40,951 bases of DNA. It comes from CAADGU01 sp964581605. GTDB lineage: Bacteria > Chloroflexota > Anaerolineae > Promineifilales > Promineifilaceae. Positions within the stretch are counted from its first letter, which is position 1. Every line of letters begins with the position of its first letter. Both the position numbers and the translations under genes were made by a program. The notes below the pieces were generated by a model. The model made no database searches. It was not told the origin of the DNA and worked only from the letters and a program-made list of their open reading frames with translations. The DNA lies in assembly GCA_964581605.1 (NCBI GenBank), contig CAZOPF010000050.1:1-40951 (forward strand), given 5' to 3'. This document shows, in pieces, positions 7,838 through 16,281 of the stretch.

Positions 7838-7976
7838 AATTACTCCTGAATCAATAAATTCGTATTACTACAATCAGCATCGTTTACCATAAATAATAAT
7901 CACAGCATATTGTAGACTATTCTTGGTTTCAGGCAATTGGCGAGGTTAACAACAGGCTGAAAGGCAAATGTGCGCA

Positions 7977-8828
7977 TCACTCTGGAAAGAGGCTGTCTTT
8001 TAGTGGTAAAGAAATCTCCATACCTTCTCGTGACAAAATGGTTCTGGGAAAAACTTCTCTGGCTTTCAGTAAAATTTCATCTAGTTCTGTGTCTGATAAG
8101 TCCGGGGAATAGTGAAAAAGCGCCAGACAGCCTACTCGTGCTTCAATTGCTGCCTGGGTTGCTTCAATCCAGGAGCTATGTCCATACTCGCTAAAACGCT
8201 TGCGCTCTTCTAACGAGCCAAAATGGGCATCGTGGACCAAAAGGTCGGCCCCCTGAGCCAGTTGCAATAGGTTTTGGTCAAAATGGTCATCATAGTGGCT
8301 GACATCACTGCAATAGACAAAAACAACGCCATTACTCTCAATACGAAAACCCAGGCAGCCACCAGGGTGGTTTAGGTCGGCGACGACTACCCTGGTGTCA
8401 TCACCAATGATGAGTGTTTCTCCATCTTTGACTTCTTTAACAATGAGGTCGGCTGGTAATGAGTTATATGAAAATGGCAGATACGGTTCAATAAATTGCC
8501 CGGCCATGGTTTCTTGCAACTGTTTGCCAACCCGTTTCTTACCTACCACAACAAAGCGGTTGTTACGGCCGAAGATGGGTGCAAAAAAAGGAAAACCTTG
8601 AATATGATCCCAATGGGTGTGGCTGATCAGGATGCTTCCCATAATGCGGCCCGGGCTGTTTTTGAGAAGCTCTTTGCCTAAATGCCGAATGCCAGAACCG
8701 GCGTCAATAATAATCAATTGTTTGTCGGCCGTTGTGATTTCTACGCAGGATGTGTTTCCACCATATTTAATGGTTTCTGGCCCTGGAGTTGGAATGGTAC
8801 CGCGTACTCCCCAAAATCGAATACGCAA
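7977..8828 (-). CDS. Metallo-beta-lactamase-fold hydrolase, class II cyclic-nucleotide phosphodiesterase-like
   Basis: The 283-residue protein begins RIRFWGVRGTIPTPGPETIK and YGGNTSCVEI, a hallmark of a family of MBL-fold hydrolases often linked to signalling genes. The zinc motif is SHTHWDHIQGFPFF. Later metal ligands are visible in LNHPGG, YCSDVSH, DLLVHDAHFG and the final FHYSPD. The fold and metal binding are secure. The substrate is not; phosphodiesterase activity on cyclic nucleotides is only suggested by resemblance. The start is TTG with GAGGTG upstream. It lies between two receiver-only regulators on the same strand. Confidence 0.85.
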   Translation of the reverse strand: MRIRFWGVRGTIPTPGPETIKYGGNTSCVEITTADKQLIIIDAGSGIRHLGKELLKNSPGRIMGSILISHTHWDHIQGFPFFAPIFGRNNRFVVVGKKRVGKQLQETMAGQFIEPYLPFSYNSLPADLIVKEVKDGETLIIGDDTRVVVADLNHPGGCLGFRIESNGVVFVYCSDVSHYDDHFDQNLLQLAQGADLLVHDAHFGSLEERKRFSEYGHSSWIEATQAAIEARVGCLALFHYSPDLSDTELDEILLKAREVFPRTILSREGMEISLPLKDSLFPE

Positions 8829-8923
8829 GCTACACCTCTTGTTGATTTGCGCTGTTCACGAAAATATGGCTGCCAGTATAGCAAACAATATGTCAAATTG
8901 ATAGTTGAAGAGTTTTAGACAAA

Positions 8924-8957
8924 CAAAAAGCCCATTTAGATGCCAATGGGCTTTTTG
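8924..8957 (-). terminator. Rho-independent terminator after the second receiver gene
   Basis: CAAAAAGCCCATT (8924-8936) and AATGGGCTTTTTG (8945-8957) form a perfect 13-bp stem with an 8-base loop. A-rich and T-rich outer arms let it work in both directions. On the minus strand it follows the 8993 stop codon. Confidence 0.88.
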
Positions 8958-8992
8958 CGCATATTGAGTCATTTTGAAAACAAGAATGGGGA

Positions 8993-9397
8993 TTAGTTTG
9001 TCTGTTTCTGTTTAGTACGATTGTTGATGACTCGCTCTACGCTGTCCAATAGTTCCTGCGGGCCAAACGGTTTGGTTATATAGTCATCAACACGAGCGAT
9101 GTGTAAACCCAATACACGGTCTATGCTTTGCGCCTTGGCTGTGACGACGATAACCGGGATCTCACGCATATCGTCCGAAGCTTTCATTTTTTGATAGACT
9201 TCCCAGCCATCCATCTCTGGCATCATAAGATCGAGCAAAACGAGGTCGGGTTTAATTTCAGAGATTTTTTCCAATCCTTCGTGCCCGCCAACCGCGCCGG
9301 TTACATCAAATTTGTTACGGCCGAGGATGAGCTTGACCAGTTCGATCATTTCCAGTTCGTCCTCAATGCATACTACTTTTTTCACCTCGTCAGCCAT
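8993..9397 (-). CDS. Stand-alone receiver-domain response regulator
   Basis: The 134-residue receiver has the acidic pair in VVCIEDELEM, phospho-acceptor Asp56 (LVLLDLMMPEMDGW), Thr in VVTAKAQ and Lys in DDYITKPFGP. This is typical of CheY/DivK-type single-domain regulators. I take the ATG at 9397 over a TTG five codons upstream, because GAGGAA then serves as the ribosome site. A strong terminator follows it, so the MBL-fold gene downstream must have its own promoter even though the order suggests shared function. Confidence 0.92.
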   Translation of the reverse strand: MADEVKKVVCIEDELEMIELVKLILGRNKFDVTGAVGGHEGLEKISEIKPDLVLLDLMMPEMDGWEVYQKMKASDDMREIPVIVVTAKAQSIDRVLGLHIARVDDYITKPFGPQELLDSVERVINNRTKQKQTN

Positions 9398-9601
9398 TTT
9401 GCTTTTCCTCAACCTGCTTGAGCTGTGATGTTATATGAAATGATTATGTGACTAAAGATTATCACAAGCGCATAGGGTTGTCTACCTTTGCCCTCTGCTA
9501 TTTATAGCTGATCTTGAGGGAGTTAAGAATAAGCCATGAGTCCTGTCCTGGTGCGGTACATTCTGTTGCTTTCATTTGCAGATAAAGAACGTCTGTTTGC
9601 G

Positions 9602-10228
9602 CTAGAGAAGGGGTTTCCGAATGGGGGCGAAGGAATAGCGATGGTGAGGGCAGGGGGGATAATGGGTAAGGGCATCCAGGTGTACGGCCGTGCCATATCC
9701 CTTGTGTTGGGCAAAACCATAAACAGGGTAGGCGGCATCCAGTTCCACCATGAGTCGGTCACGGGTGACTTTTGCCAGGATAGAAGCGGCGGCAATGCTG
9801 AGGCTGCGGCTGTCGCCACGAATAATCGCTTGTTGGGGCAGGTTGGGGCCGGGCAGGCGCATATTGCCGTCAATGAGCAGATATTGAGCTGGCGGGGTGA
9901 GTTGGGTGACGGCCGTAGCCATTGCCAGCCTGGTGGCCGGTAATATGCCGATTTCATCAATAACCGCCGCTGGTTCCAGGCCAATGGCATAGGCCAGGGC
10001 ATGCTGCGTGATGCGGGCGAAGAGGATTTCGCGGGTTTGGGCAGTGAGTTGTTTAGAGTCGTTAACGGCCGATAAGTGGGCCAGCGCGTCAGGGTTGTCA
10101 AGCGGGAGGATAACGGCAGCAGCCACGACCGGGCCGGCCAATGCACCCCGCCCGGCTTCGTCAATCCCGGCAATGGAGGTGAGTCCGGTTTGTGTGCGGA
10201 CGGCCGTTTCAAAACTCAGGTCTGCCAC
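9602..10228 (-). CDS. rnhB: Ribonuclease HII
   Basis: RNase HII removes single ribonucleotides and RNA-DNA hybrids. The catalytic set is present: Asp-Glu in GIDEAGRGALAGPVVAAAVI, Asp in LLIDGNMRLPG, and the downstream Asp region in AKVTRDRLMVELD, plus the KGYGT loop. The reading frame stays open to 10330, overlapping the upstream GT2 gene. Family members begin just before a conserved DLSFE segment, so I take the GTG at 10228, which leaves 20 residues before GIDEAGRG. No strong Shine-Dalgarno is visible there, so the start is uncertain by some 30 residues. Confidence 0.93.
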   Translation of the reverse strand: MADLSFETAVRTQTGLTSIAGIDEAGRGALAGPVVAAAVILPLDNPDALAHLSAVNDSKQLTAQTREILFARITQHALAYAIGLEPAAVIDEIGILPATRLAMATAVTQLTPPAQYLLIDGNMRLPGPNLPQQAIIRGDSRSLSIAAASILAKVTRDRLMVELDAAYPVYGFAQHKGYGTAVHLDALTHYPPCPHHRYSFAPIRKPLL

Positions 10229-10254
10229 AATCAGGTGTTTGAATGTTTGGGCGT

Positions 10255-11058
10255 TTATATGTTTGGGTTGGCCTGGGTGGGTTGGGTGTCGTTTTGTGTG
10301 GACTTTGGCCGATTGTACGCGCCCGTCCACAAATACCAGCGCACCTTGAGAGCTTCAATAAATGATTTAATATAGCCAGAGAAGGTGACATGGGTGTTGG
10401 GTTCATCTACCCAGTTCGCCCCTAAAATGTTGATTTTGTAGCCAAAATGGCGGGCCAATGCTAATGCTTCAATATCAAACAACCAGCCATTGATCTGAGC
10501 CACAGAGAAGATTTCAACGGCCGCCTGAGAACGAAATGCTTTGAAGCCACATTGCGTATCCCAAATGCCCGGAACGGCGATAAGTTGAATGAACAAATTA
10601 CCCGCATCACCCATCAATCGTTTATGGGTTGGTTGAGGCGTGGCCTGTCGTGCATCATCGGCGTCCTTTTTATCGCGGGAGCAAATGACCACAGCTTCAC
10701 CCTGGTCGAAGAGAGGTTTCATGCGATCAAAGTGGTTCATATCAGTGGAGTTATCCGCGTCGGTAAAGAGGCGGATTTCTCCTCTGGCAGCTAACATCCC
10801 TTCACGGACGGTGTAGCCTTTGCCCCGGTTTTGGGCACGATCAATCCAACGCATATGTTCTTTGTCTTGCGCAAACTGTTGCACGACGGCGGCCGACTGA
10901 TCCTGGCAGCCGTCCAGAACAACCAGCAATTCCCAGGTGTACGGTTGGCGGACAAGGTAAGCATGGACGGCTGTCAACGTTTTGCCTATGCGTTCTTCTT
11001 CATTATAAGCCGGTATAATCACCGACAGATATGGCTTCATCGCTTCTTCTATCTCCAT
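10255..11058 (-). CDS. GT2 glycosyltransferase, dolichyl-phosphate glucosyltransferase-like
   Basis: The 267-residue GT-A enzyme starts with YLSVIIPAYNEEERIGKTL and has the donor motif VVLDGCQDQS, the metal-binding DXD-like TDADNSTD and the acceptor-side GIWDTQCGFKAFR. That last motif, with RNRGKGYTVREG-type spacing (here QNRGKGYTVREGML), marks the ALG5/DPG-synthase branch, which loads a sugar from UDP- or GDP-sugar on polyprenyl phosphate at the inner membrane face. There is no transmembrane helix. The C-terminal tail after residue 250 is low complexity. The next gene upstream is another GT2, 22 bp away. An alternative ATG at 11040 is possible. Confidence 0.85.
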   Translation of the reverse strand: MEIEEAMKPYLSVIIPAYNEEERIGKTLTAVHAYLVRQPYTWELLVVLDGCQDQSAAVVQQFAQDKEHMRWIDRAQNRGKGYTVREGMLAARGEIRLFTDADNSTDMNHFDRMKPLFDQGEAVVICSRDKKDADDARQATPQPTHKRLMGDAGNLFIQLIAVPGIWDTQCGFKAFRSQAAVEIFSVAQINGWLFDIEALALARHFGYKINILGANWVDEPNTHVTFSGYIKSFIEALKVRWYLWTGAYNRPKSTQNDTQPTQANPNI

Positions 11059-11080
11059 GAGCAGTTACCAGAGGGGAATG

Positions 11081-12046
11081 TTACCTGTGGGTAGGAGCAT
11101 CGTCAACGGGAGTTAAGAGCGCCGTCAGGGAATCGTCGTCTATGCGGCGGAAAGCCTGCACCTGTTGGCGTTTGCGCCACATTTTGCGAATGCCCCACAC
11201 CCCGGCCAACTGGCCGCGCAGGCGGGCGCGGGCTGCTTCGCCACGCCAGGCACGGCAGGCAGCAACGGTAATACGTAATTGAGCCTTTATAATGAGATAC
11301 CAGTTCTGGCGTAACAGAGTGGTGGGGTAATTTTTCCAGAGGAGATAGAGGAAGTTACGGCCGTCATAATAGCTGCCGGTCACACTGCCGCCGGTCGCTT
11401 TGAGTTTGTGGTAGACAACGGCCGTTGGCACATACAGCACCCGCCACCCGGCCAGATTGATGCGCCATCCCAGGTCCACATCTTCACAGGAGAAGAAAAA
11501 GTCATCATCCAAAAAACCAATGGCTGCCAATACTTCTCGCCGGTAAGCGGCCGCGCCACCACAGGCACTAAACACATACTCTTCCCGGTCATACTGCCCC
11601 TCATCTTTCTGCCAGACGCCACGATTGCCAGGAATGCCATCCACGCGATAGTAATCGCCGGCGGTGTGGAGTTGGCCCCGCCGGTCATAGAGCAGCATCT
11701 TACTGGCAATACTGCCAGCTTCAGGGTGCTCGCTAAATGCGCGGATGATTTCGGATAGCCAATAAGGATCAACGGCCGTATCGTTATTGAGCAGGATAAC
11801 AATTTCCCCTTGCGCGGCCGCCCAACCGGCATTACATGCACCGGTGAAACCACGATTTTCGCCGAGTTCAATGAGCCGCACCTCCGGGTATTGCGTTCGT
11901 ACATACTCCTGGCTGCCATCGGTGGAGCCATTGTCCACCAGTATAATTTCAAAGTCGGCACAGCTTTGTTGGCGCAGCGAATTGAAGCAGTCAGAAAGGT
12001 GTTGACGGCCGTTGAAGTGAGGAATAATAATGGATGCGGCTGGCAT
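11081..12046 (-). CDS. GT2 glycosyltransferase, rhamnosyltransferase-like (WbbL type)
   Basis: The 321-residue protein has the canonical GT-A start ASIIIPHFNGRQHLSDCFNS, the nucleotide motif ILVDNGSTDGS, GENRGFTGACNAG, and the metal-binding VILLNNDTAVD. The catalytic-base region is FFFSCEDVDLGWRINLAGWR, typical of WbbL/RfbF-like transferases that add rhamnose or similar sugars to a lipid-linked chain. The basic C-terminal stretch could hold the protein at the membrane. It is paired with the polyprenyl-phosphate-sugar transferase downstream, consistent with envelope polysaccharide synthesis. The upstream region is a run of C-rich repeat sequence without a clear ribosome site. Confidence 0.88.
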   Translation of the reverse strand: MPAASIIIPHFNGRQHLSDCFNSLRQQSCADFEIILVDNGSTDGSQEYVRTQYPEVRLIELGENRGFTGACNAGWAAAQGEIVILLNNDTAVDPYWLSEIIRAFSEHPEAGSIASKMLLYDRRGQLHTAGDYYRVDGIPGNRGVWQKDEGQYDREEYVFSACGGAAAYRREVLAAIGFLDDDFFFSCEDVDLGWRINLAGWRVLYVPTAVVYHKLKATGGSVTGSYYDGRNFLYLLWKNYPTTLLRQNWYLIIKAQLRITVAACRAWRGEAARARLRGQLAGVWGIRKMWRKRQQVQAFRRIDDDSLTALLTPVDDAPTHR

Positions 12047-12078
12047 GGAATGGGGGTAATGGGAGATTAACTCAATTG

Positions 12079-14127
12079 CTACTCTCCCATCTCTAGCATA
12101 TCCAGGATAAAAGCATACTCAAGCGCTGTGTCTCTAAGGTAGTCATAACGGCCGGAACTGGAAAAATGACCTGCGCCCATAAAGGTTTTTAGCAGCAGGC
12201 GGTTATCGTCCGTCTTCACCGCCCGGAGTTTGGCCGCCCATTTGGCCGGTTCCCAATACTGCACACGGGGATCATTTAGCCCGCCGGTAATCAACAGATG
12301 AGGATAGGCCTGCACAGTGGTGTTATCGTAGGGGGAGTAGGAAAGCATGTAATGGTAATATGCCTCGTCTTGGGGGTTGCCCCATTCGTCAAATTCTCCA
12401 GTGGTGAGCGGGATGGATTCATCCAACATCGTGGTGACCACATCTACAAAGGGCACACCAGCCACCACTGCTTTGAACAGGTCGGGGCGCATCACGCTGA
12501 CGGCCCCCATCAACAGCCCGCCCGCACTGCGCCCCATGATTGCCAGCCGGTTGGCACAGGTGTATTGTTGCGTAATTAGATGTTCGGCGCAGGCAATAAA
12601 ATCGGTAAAACTGTTCTTTTTGTGCAGCCATTTGCCCTGGTCGTACCAGTGCCGCCCCATCTCTTGCCCACCGCGAATGTGGGCGATAGCGAAGACGAAG
12701 CCGCGATCTATGAGGCAGAGTCGCTTCTGGTCGAAGCGGGGTTCCATATTGGCGCCATAAGCGCCATAGGCATAAAGCAGGCAAGGGGTGTTGCCGTCTT
12801 GCACCACTCCTTTGCGGTACACTAAGGAGATGGGGATGGCGGTTCCGTCTACGGCCGTTGCCCAAATCCGCTCCGTCACATAATTCGCCGCATCATAACC
12901 GCCCAATACCGGCAGTTGTTTTTTGAACTCCCAGGCCAGGTTGCCCATGTCCAGGTCATAGGTGGTGTCGGCAGTGGTGAGAGATTGGTAGACAAAACGT
13001 AGTTTATCTGTGTCTGGTTCGGGATTATCAGCACGGGTGTAGCTGTAAACGGGTTCAGGAAATGGGACTTCGCAGCTTTGCCCATCGGCAAAGCTGTGAA
13101 TTAGCAAAGTACGCAGGCCATTGGCACGGCCGTATACCACCAGGTGCCCCGCAAACAAGTCTATTGTCTCAATAAATCGCTCCGGGTTGTGGGGAATAAA
13201 CTCCTGCCAGTTGGCCTTTTCAGGAAGGCTGGCAGGCGCGGTCATCACCTTAAAATTAGGCGCGTTTTCATTCGTGTGGATATAGAAAACTCCCTGTCGG
13301 TGAAAGACGAAATACTGCACATGTTCTTGCCGGGGTTGCAAACGTTGAAACACGCCTAAAGGTTGGTTGGCATCCAGGAGGTACTCTTCACTGGCTTCCA
13401 GACTAAAAATGGTGAGCAAGAGATACGCTTTATCTTTAGTTTTGCTCACCATCACATTGAACAGTGCATCATCCTCCTGATAAATAACGGGATCATTGGC
13501 CGCATCGTCGCCCAATATGTGGCGGCGTAACTGGTAGTTACGCCATTCGGCATTTTGTACGGTATAAAAAATGGTCCGGTTGTCGTTGCCCCATTCGGCC
13601 GTGTAGCTGGTATTAATTATCTGGTCAGGCAGCAGTTCCCCCGTTTCCAGATTCTTGAACTGCATGGTATACCGTTCACCGCCGGTTGTGTCGGTGGAGT
13701 AAGCCAGGATTTTTTGGTCAGGGCTGGGTTTGAAAACACCCATTTTGAAATAGGGTTGGCCCGCGGCCAGGGCGTTTTCGTCCAGCAAAATCTCTTCGGG
13801 CGCGTCCAGGCTTTCCAACTTGCGGCAGTGAATTTCATACTGTAATCCGGCTTCGGTGCGGGTGTAGTAATAATTATTGCCCAACCGCACGGGCACGCTG
13901 TGATCGGTCTCTTGAATACGGCCGACCATTTCCTGGTACAGTTTATCCTGCAACGGTTCTGTATGGGCCATCACAGCTTGCATGTAGCTGTTTTCAGCAT
14001 CCAGGTAAGCAACTACTTCCGGGTTTTCCCGTTCGCGCAGCCAGTAGTAGTTATCTATACGAGTATGGCCGTGTAGTGTCAGTGTATGTGGACGAATGGT
14101 CGCCTGTGGGGGAACGGATTGTGTCAC
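12079..14127 (-). CDS. Prolyl oligopeptidase family S9A serine peptidase, oligopeptidase B-like
   Basis: The 682-residue protein has an N-terminal beta-propeller domain and a C-terminal alpha/beta-hydrolase. The conserved entry motif is DNYYWLRERENPEVVAYLDA. The catalytic Ser lies in IMGRSAGGLLMGAV (near residue 532), Asp in GGLNDPRVQYWEP (near 618) and His in MGAGHFSSSGRYD (near 651). GGQEMGRHWYDQGK is also typical of oligopeptidase B, which cleaves small peptides after Arg or Lys in the cytosol. The start is GTG at 14127, with AAAGGAG six bases upstream. The frame is open further to 14250 but without a ribosome site or homologous-looking sequence. No signal peptide. Confidence 0.93.
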   Translation of the reverse strand: MTQSVPPQATIRPHTLTLHGHTRIDNYYWLRERENPEVVAYLDAENSYMQAVMAHTEPLQDKLYQEMVGRIQETDHSVPVRLGNNYYYTRTEAGLQYEIHCRKLESLDAPEEILLDENALAAGQPYFKMGVFKPSPDQKILAYSTDTTGGERYTMQFKNLETGELLPDQIINTSYTAEWGNDNRTIFYTVQNAEWRNYQLRRHILGDDAANDPVIYQEDDALFNVMVSKTKDKAYLLLTIFSLEASEEYLLDANQPLGVFQRLQPRQEHVQYFVFHRQGVFYIHTNENAPNFKVMTAPASLPEKANWQEFIPHNPERFIETIDLFAGHLVVYGRANGLRTLLIHSFADGQSCEVPFPEPVYSYTRADNPEPDTDKLRFVYQSLTTADTTYDLDMGNLAWEFKKQLPVLGGYDAANYVTERIWATAVDGTAIPISLVYRKGVVQDGNTPCLLYAYGAYGANMEPRFDQKRLCLIDRGFVFAIAHIRGGQEMGRHWYDQGKWLHKKNSFTDFIACAEHLITQQYTCANRLAIMGRSAGGLLMGAVSVMRPDLFKAVVAGVPFVDVVTTMLDESIPLTTGEFDEWGNPQDEAYYHYMLSYSPYDNTTVQAYPHLLITGGLNDPRVQYWEPAKWAAKLRAVKTDDNRLLLKTFMGAGHFSSSGRYDYLRDTALEYAFILDMLEMGE

Positions 14128-14360
14128 TTCGACTCCTTTGTAATTGTCATGCGATTTTGCAATATCGCGCACCTTCGTATCAGGGGAGTTTAGCCCGGAG
14201 GTGGTGTCAGGGCAACCCGGTAGGTGAAGAAATCGGCCAAAAGGATACATACGGCCGGATCATAACGCCCTTTCTTGAATTCCGCGCAGGTGATTTTTTT
14301 AAGAGAGATTGACATAGCTTCAGTTGACACCCATTACTGATTACGGATAATGGATGGCCC

Positions 14361-15740
14361 ATGACTGATCCCGTTGACCGCGCCAAACTCGTCTATTTCC
14401 TCACCGAATACTTCAGCGATGAAGAGATCATCATGCTCTGCCTGGTGGAGTTCCCGGCCGTGCATAACGATTTTGGCAGCGGGCAGCGTAAATCGCAGAA
14501 GATAGCCGACCTGGTGGCTTACTGTGACCGGCAGGGGGAAATGGAGAAGTTGTTAACCGCCTTGCAGCGGGAACGGCCGTTGCCCTTCCCCACCCACTTT
14601 GGCCCGGCCACACCCCGCCCTATACCGCCGCCGTTCGCCCCAAAGACGCGCAATCCGCGCCAGCTTTTCATCAGCCATGCCCACCAGGATGCAGAACTGG
14701 CGCAGCGGCTGGCCACCGACCTGCGGGCGCGGGGCTGGCCGGTGTGGATCGCCCCGGACAGCATCCAGCCGGGTGAGCAGTGGGTGGAGGCGATCAATCG
14801 CGGACTGGAGGAGAGCGGCGTCTTGCTGCTGCTCATCTCGCCCGCGGCGGTCAGTTCGGCTTGGGTGCGGCGGGAGACCAATGTAGCCATTGAACTGGAA
14901 CACAATGGCAAGATGGCGTTTTATCCGTTGGAAGTACAGCCGTGTGACCTGCCTCCACTGTGGCGGGGCTACCAGCGCACCCCTTTTGGTGGGCGGTATG
15001 AGGCGGCATTGGCGCGGTTGTTGGCGCGGCTGCACGGCCGTGCCCTGCCCTCACCCGCCGCCACCTTGCTGCCACCCGAACCGAAACCGGTCAGGCTGAC
15101 CAATTCGGAGATAAAGACGGAAATCCGCATCCACCCCATCACCGGCAAAGAGATGGTGCGCATCCCGGCGGGAGCGTTTTTGTATGGCAAGAAGAAAGAA
15201 GGCCGATACCTGGACGAATACTGGATTGACAAGACACCGGTGACCAATGCGGAGTACGGCCGTTTTGTCACCGCTACCAGCCATCAACCACCACAACATT
15301 GGAACGGTAATACACCACCCAAAGAACTAGCCGACCATCCCGTTGTCAATGTTTTCTGGCATGATGCCCAGGCATACGCGGCATGGGCAGGCTGCCAGCT
15401 ACCCACGGAAGAACAATGGGAAAAGGCGGCAAGGGGAACGGACGGCCGTACCTACCCCTGGGGTAACGACTGGCGCAGAGCTCATTGTAATACCATTGAG
15501 AGTAGAATCAATGGCACGTCAACTGTTGGCCGTTTTTCACCACAGGGGGATAGCCCCTACGGCTGTGTGGACATGAGCGGCAACGTTTGGGAATGGGCAG
15601 ATGGCCGGGCGCAGCGCGGCGGCTCGTGGCTCCACGATCTGAACCTCGCGTGCGTCGCCGCCCGCAACGTCAACTTCCCGAACTACAGGAACAGGGATGT
15701 CGGTTTTCGGGTGGTTGCCCCCGTCCTTTCTGGTTCCTGA
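14361..15740 (+). CDS. EAD-TIR-FGE protein: death-like domain, TIR NADase-type domain and formylglycine-generating-like C-lectin domain
   Basis: The 459-residue protein has three parts. Residues 1-75 are helical and resemble effector-associated (death-like) domains found in bacterial conflict systems. Residues 99-226 are a TIR domain: QLFISHAHQDAELAQRLATD, then GWPVWIAPDSI, with Glu172 in SSAWVRRETN at the catalytic glutamate position of TIR NADases. Residues 262-452 are an FGE-sulfatase/C-lectin-like domain: MVRIPAGAFLYG, then CQLPTEEQWEKAARG, YPWGND and DMSGNVWEW. The paired active-site cysteines of true FGE enzymes are not both there, so it is more likely a ligand-binding module. The end (residues 419-450) looks like a DGR variable region. 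It lies alone on the plus strand beside a TA pair. Inference: an abortive-infection or self-recognition effector. Confidence 0.85.
   Translation: MTDPVDRAKLVYFLTEYFSDEEIIMLCLVEFPAVHNDFGSGQRKSQKIADLVAYCDRQGEMEKLLTALQRERPLPFPTHFGPATPRPIPPPFAPKTRNPRQLFISHAHQDAELAQRLATDLRARGWPVWIAPDSIQPGEQWVEAINRGLEESGVLLLLISPAAVSSAWVRRETNVAIELEHNGKMAFYPLEVQPCDLPPLWRGYQRTPFGGRYEAALARLLARLHGRALPSPAATLLPPEPKPVRLTNSEIKTEIRIHPITGKEMVRIPAGAFLYGKKKEGRYLDEYWIDKTPVTNAEYGRFVTATSHQPPQHWNGNTPPKELADHPVVNVFWHDAQAYAAWAGCQLPTEEQWEKAARGTDGRTYPWGNDWRRAHCNTIESRINGTSTVGRFSPQGDSPYGCVDMSGNVWEWADGRAQRGGSWLHDLNLACVAARNVNFPNYRNRDVGFRVVAPVLSGS
15615..15710 (+). other. Candidate variable region (VR) of a diversity-generating retroelement target
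   Basis: This segment encodes RGGSW, a stretch of varied residues, and then the fixed NVGFR-like end (here DVGFR). Between Trp423 and Gly448 the codons are CTC, CAC, AAC, GTC, TTC and TAC at the positions where DGR template repeats usually carry AAC. That is the pattern expected if template adenines were randomised. The surrounding frame (R at 435 and 443, P at 440) matches known FGE-type DGR targets. No reverse transcriptase or A-rich template repeat is visible in the window, so a remote or lost DGR is assumed. Confidence 0.5.
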
Positions 15741-15864
15741 TTGCAGGCTGCTGGTTTCTGGTCTTTTCTGGTTTCTGCGGGGGGTGTGAGGGCTTCCCTC
15801 CACCGTCCCCCTGTTGGTTGGGGCGGGACAGGCGGAGGACCATCTGGCAGGGTTTACCAACACC

Positions 15865-16281
15865 TTATCCCCGCCTGTCTGGCCCGCTTCTTCTTATTCC
15901 CCATGTTACTTGCATTTTGTTGGCTTGATGAATGCGCCAGAGCGTGATGCCGGGTTGAGCCACGCGCAACACATGCCCCATGCGTTTGGCGGCCGTATTA
16001 AAATTCTCATGGCGAAGGGTACGGCGAATGAAAGCGGCTGCCTCGTACTGATCTACATCCAAAAACACCAGGCAGTAACGCGCATGGCACAACGTGGGGT
16101 GGAAGAAATCCGCATCTAAAGTGAAAAATGTGGGCCGAGAGAGTTGGTGCAGTAGCGGAATAATTTCTTCATCTTGCATCCCATCCCGCCCCACTTCCTG
16201 ACCAATTTGGCGCACCGCAATCCGCCAGCCATGCAAAATAAGGCGTTGGCTCTCCGGGAAGTTTTCATCAATGATGATCAT
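15865..16281 (-). CDS. DUF5615-type PIN-like toxin
   Basis: The 138-residue protein has the PIN-like layout of DUF5615/Mut7-C toxins: an N-terminal acidic motif IIIDENFPES, QDEEIIPLL in the middle, and FFTLDADFFHP as the second acidic cluster. These would form a metal-dependent nuclease site. The ATG overlaps the stop of the upstream DUF433 gene by four bases, so the two are translationally coupled as a toxin-antitoxin pair. The C-terminal 30 residues after GITLWRIHQANK are unusually long and basic (ending SGPDRRG) and may be a recent extension by stop loss. Target RNA unknown. Confidence 0.75.
   Translation of the reverse strand: MIIIDENFPESQRLILHGWRIAVRQIGQEVGRDGMQDEEIIPLLHQLSRPTFFTLDADFFHPTLCHARYCLVFLDVDQYEAAAFIRRTLRHENFNTAAKRMGHVLRVAQPGITLWRIHQANKMQVTWGIRRSGPDRRG

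Noticed and set aside
9523..10212. A 229-residue frame overlapping rnhB on the same strand
   Set aside because: The alternative frame encodes Pro/Ser/Leu-rich sequence without motifs, whereas the rnhB frame carries the complete RNase HII signature.
15741..15864. Search for a DGR template repeat or initiation sequence right after the variable region
   Set aside because: This gap is T- and G-rich with TGGTTTCTGG repeats. There is no A-rich copy of the variable region and no reverse transcriptase, so only the target-side signature is claimed.
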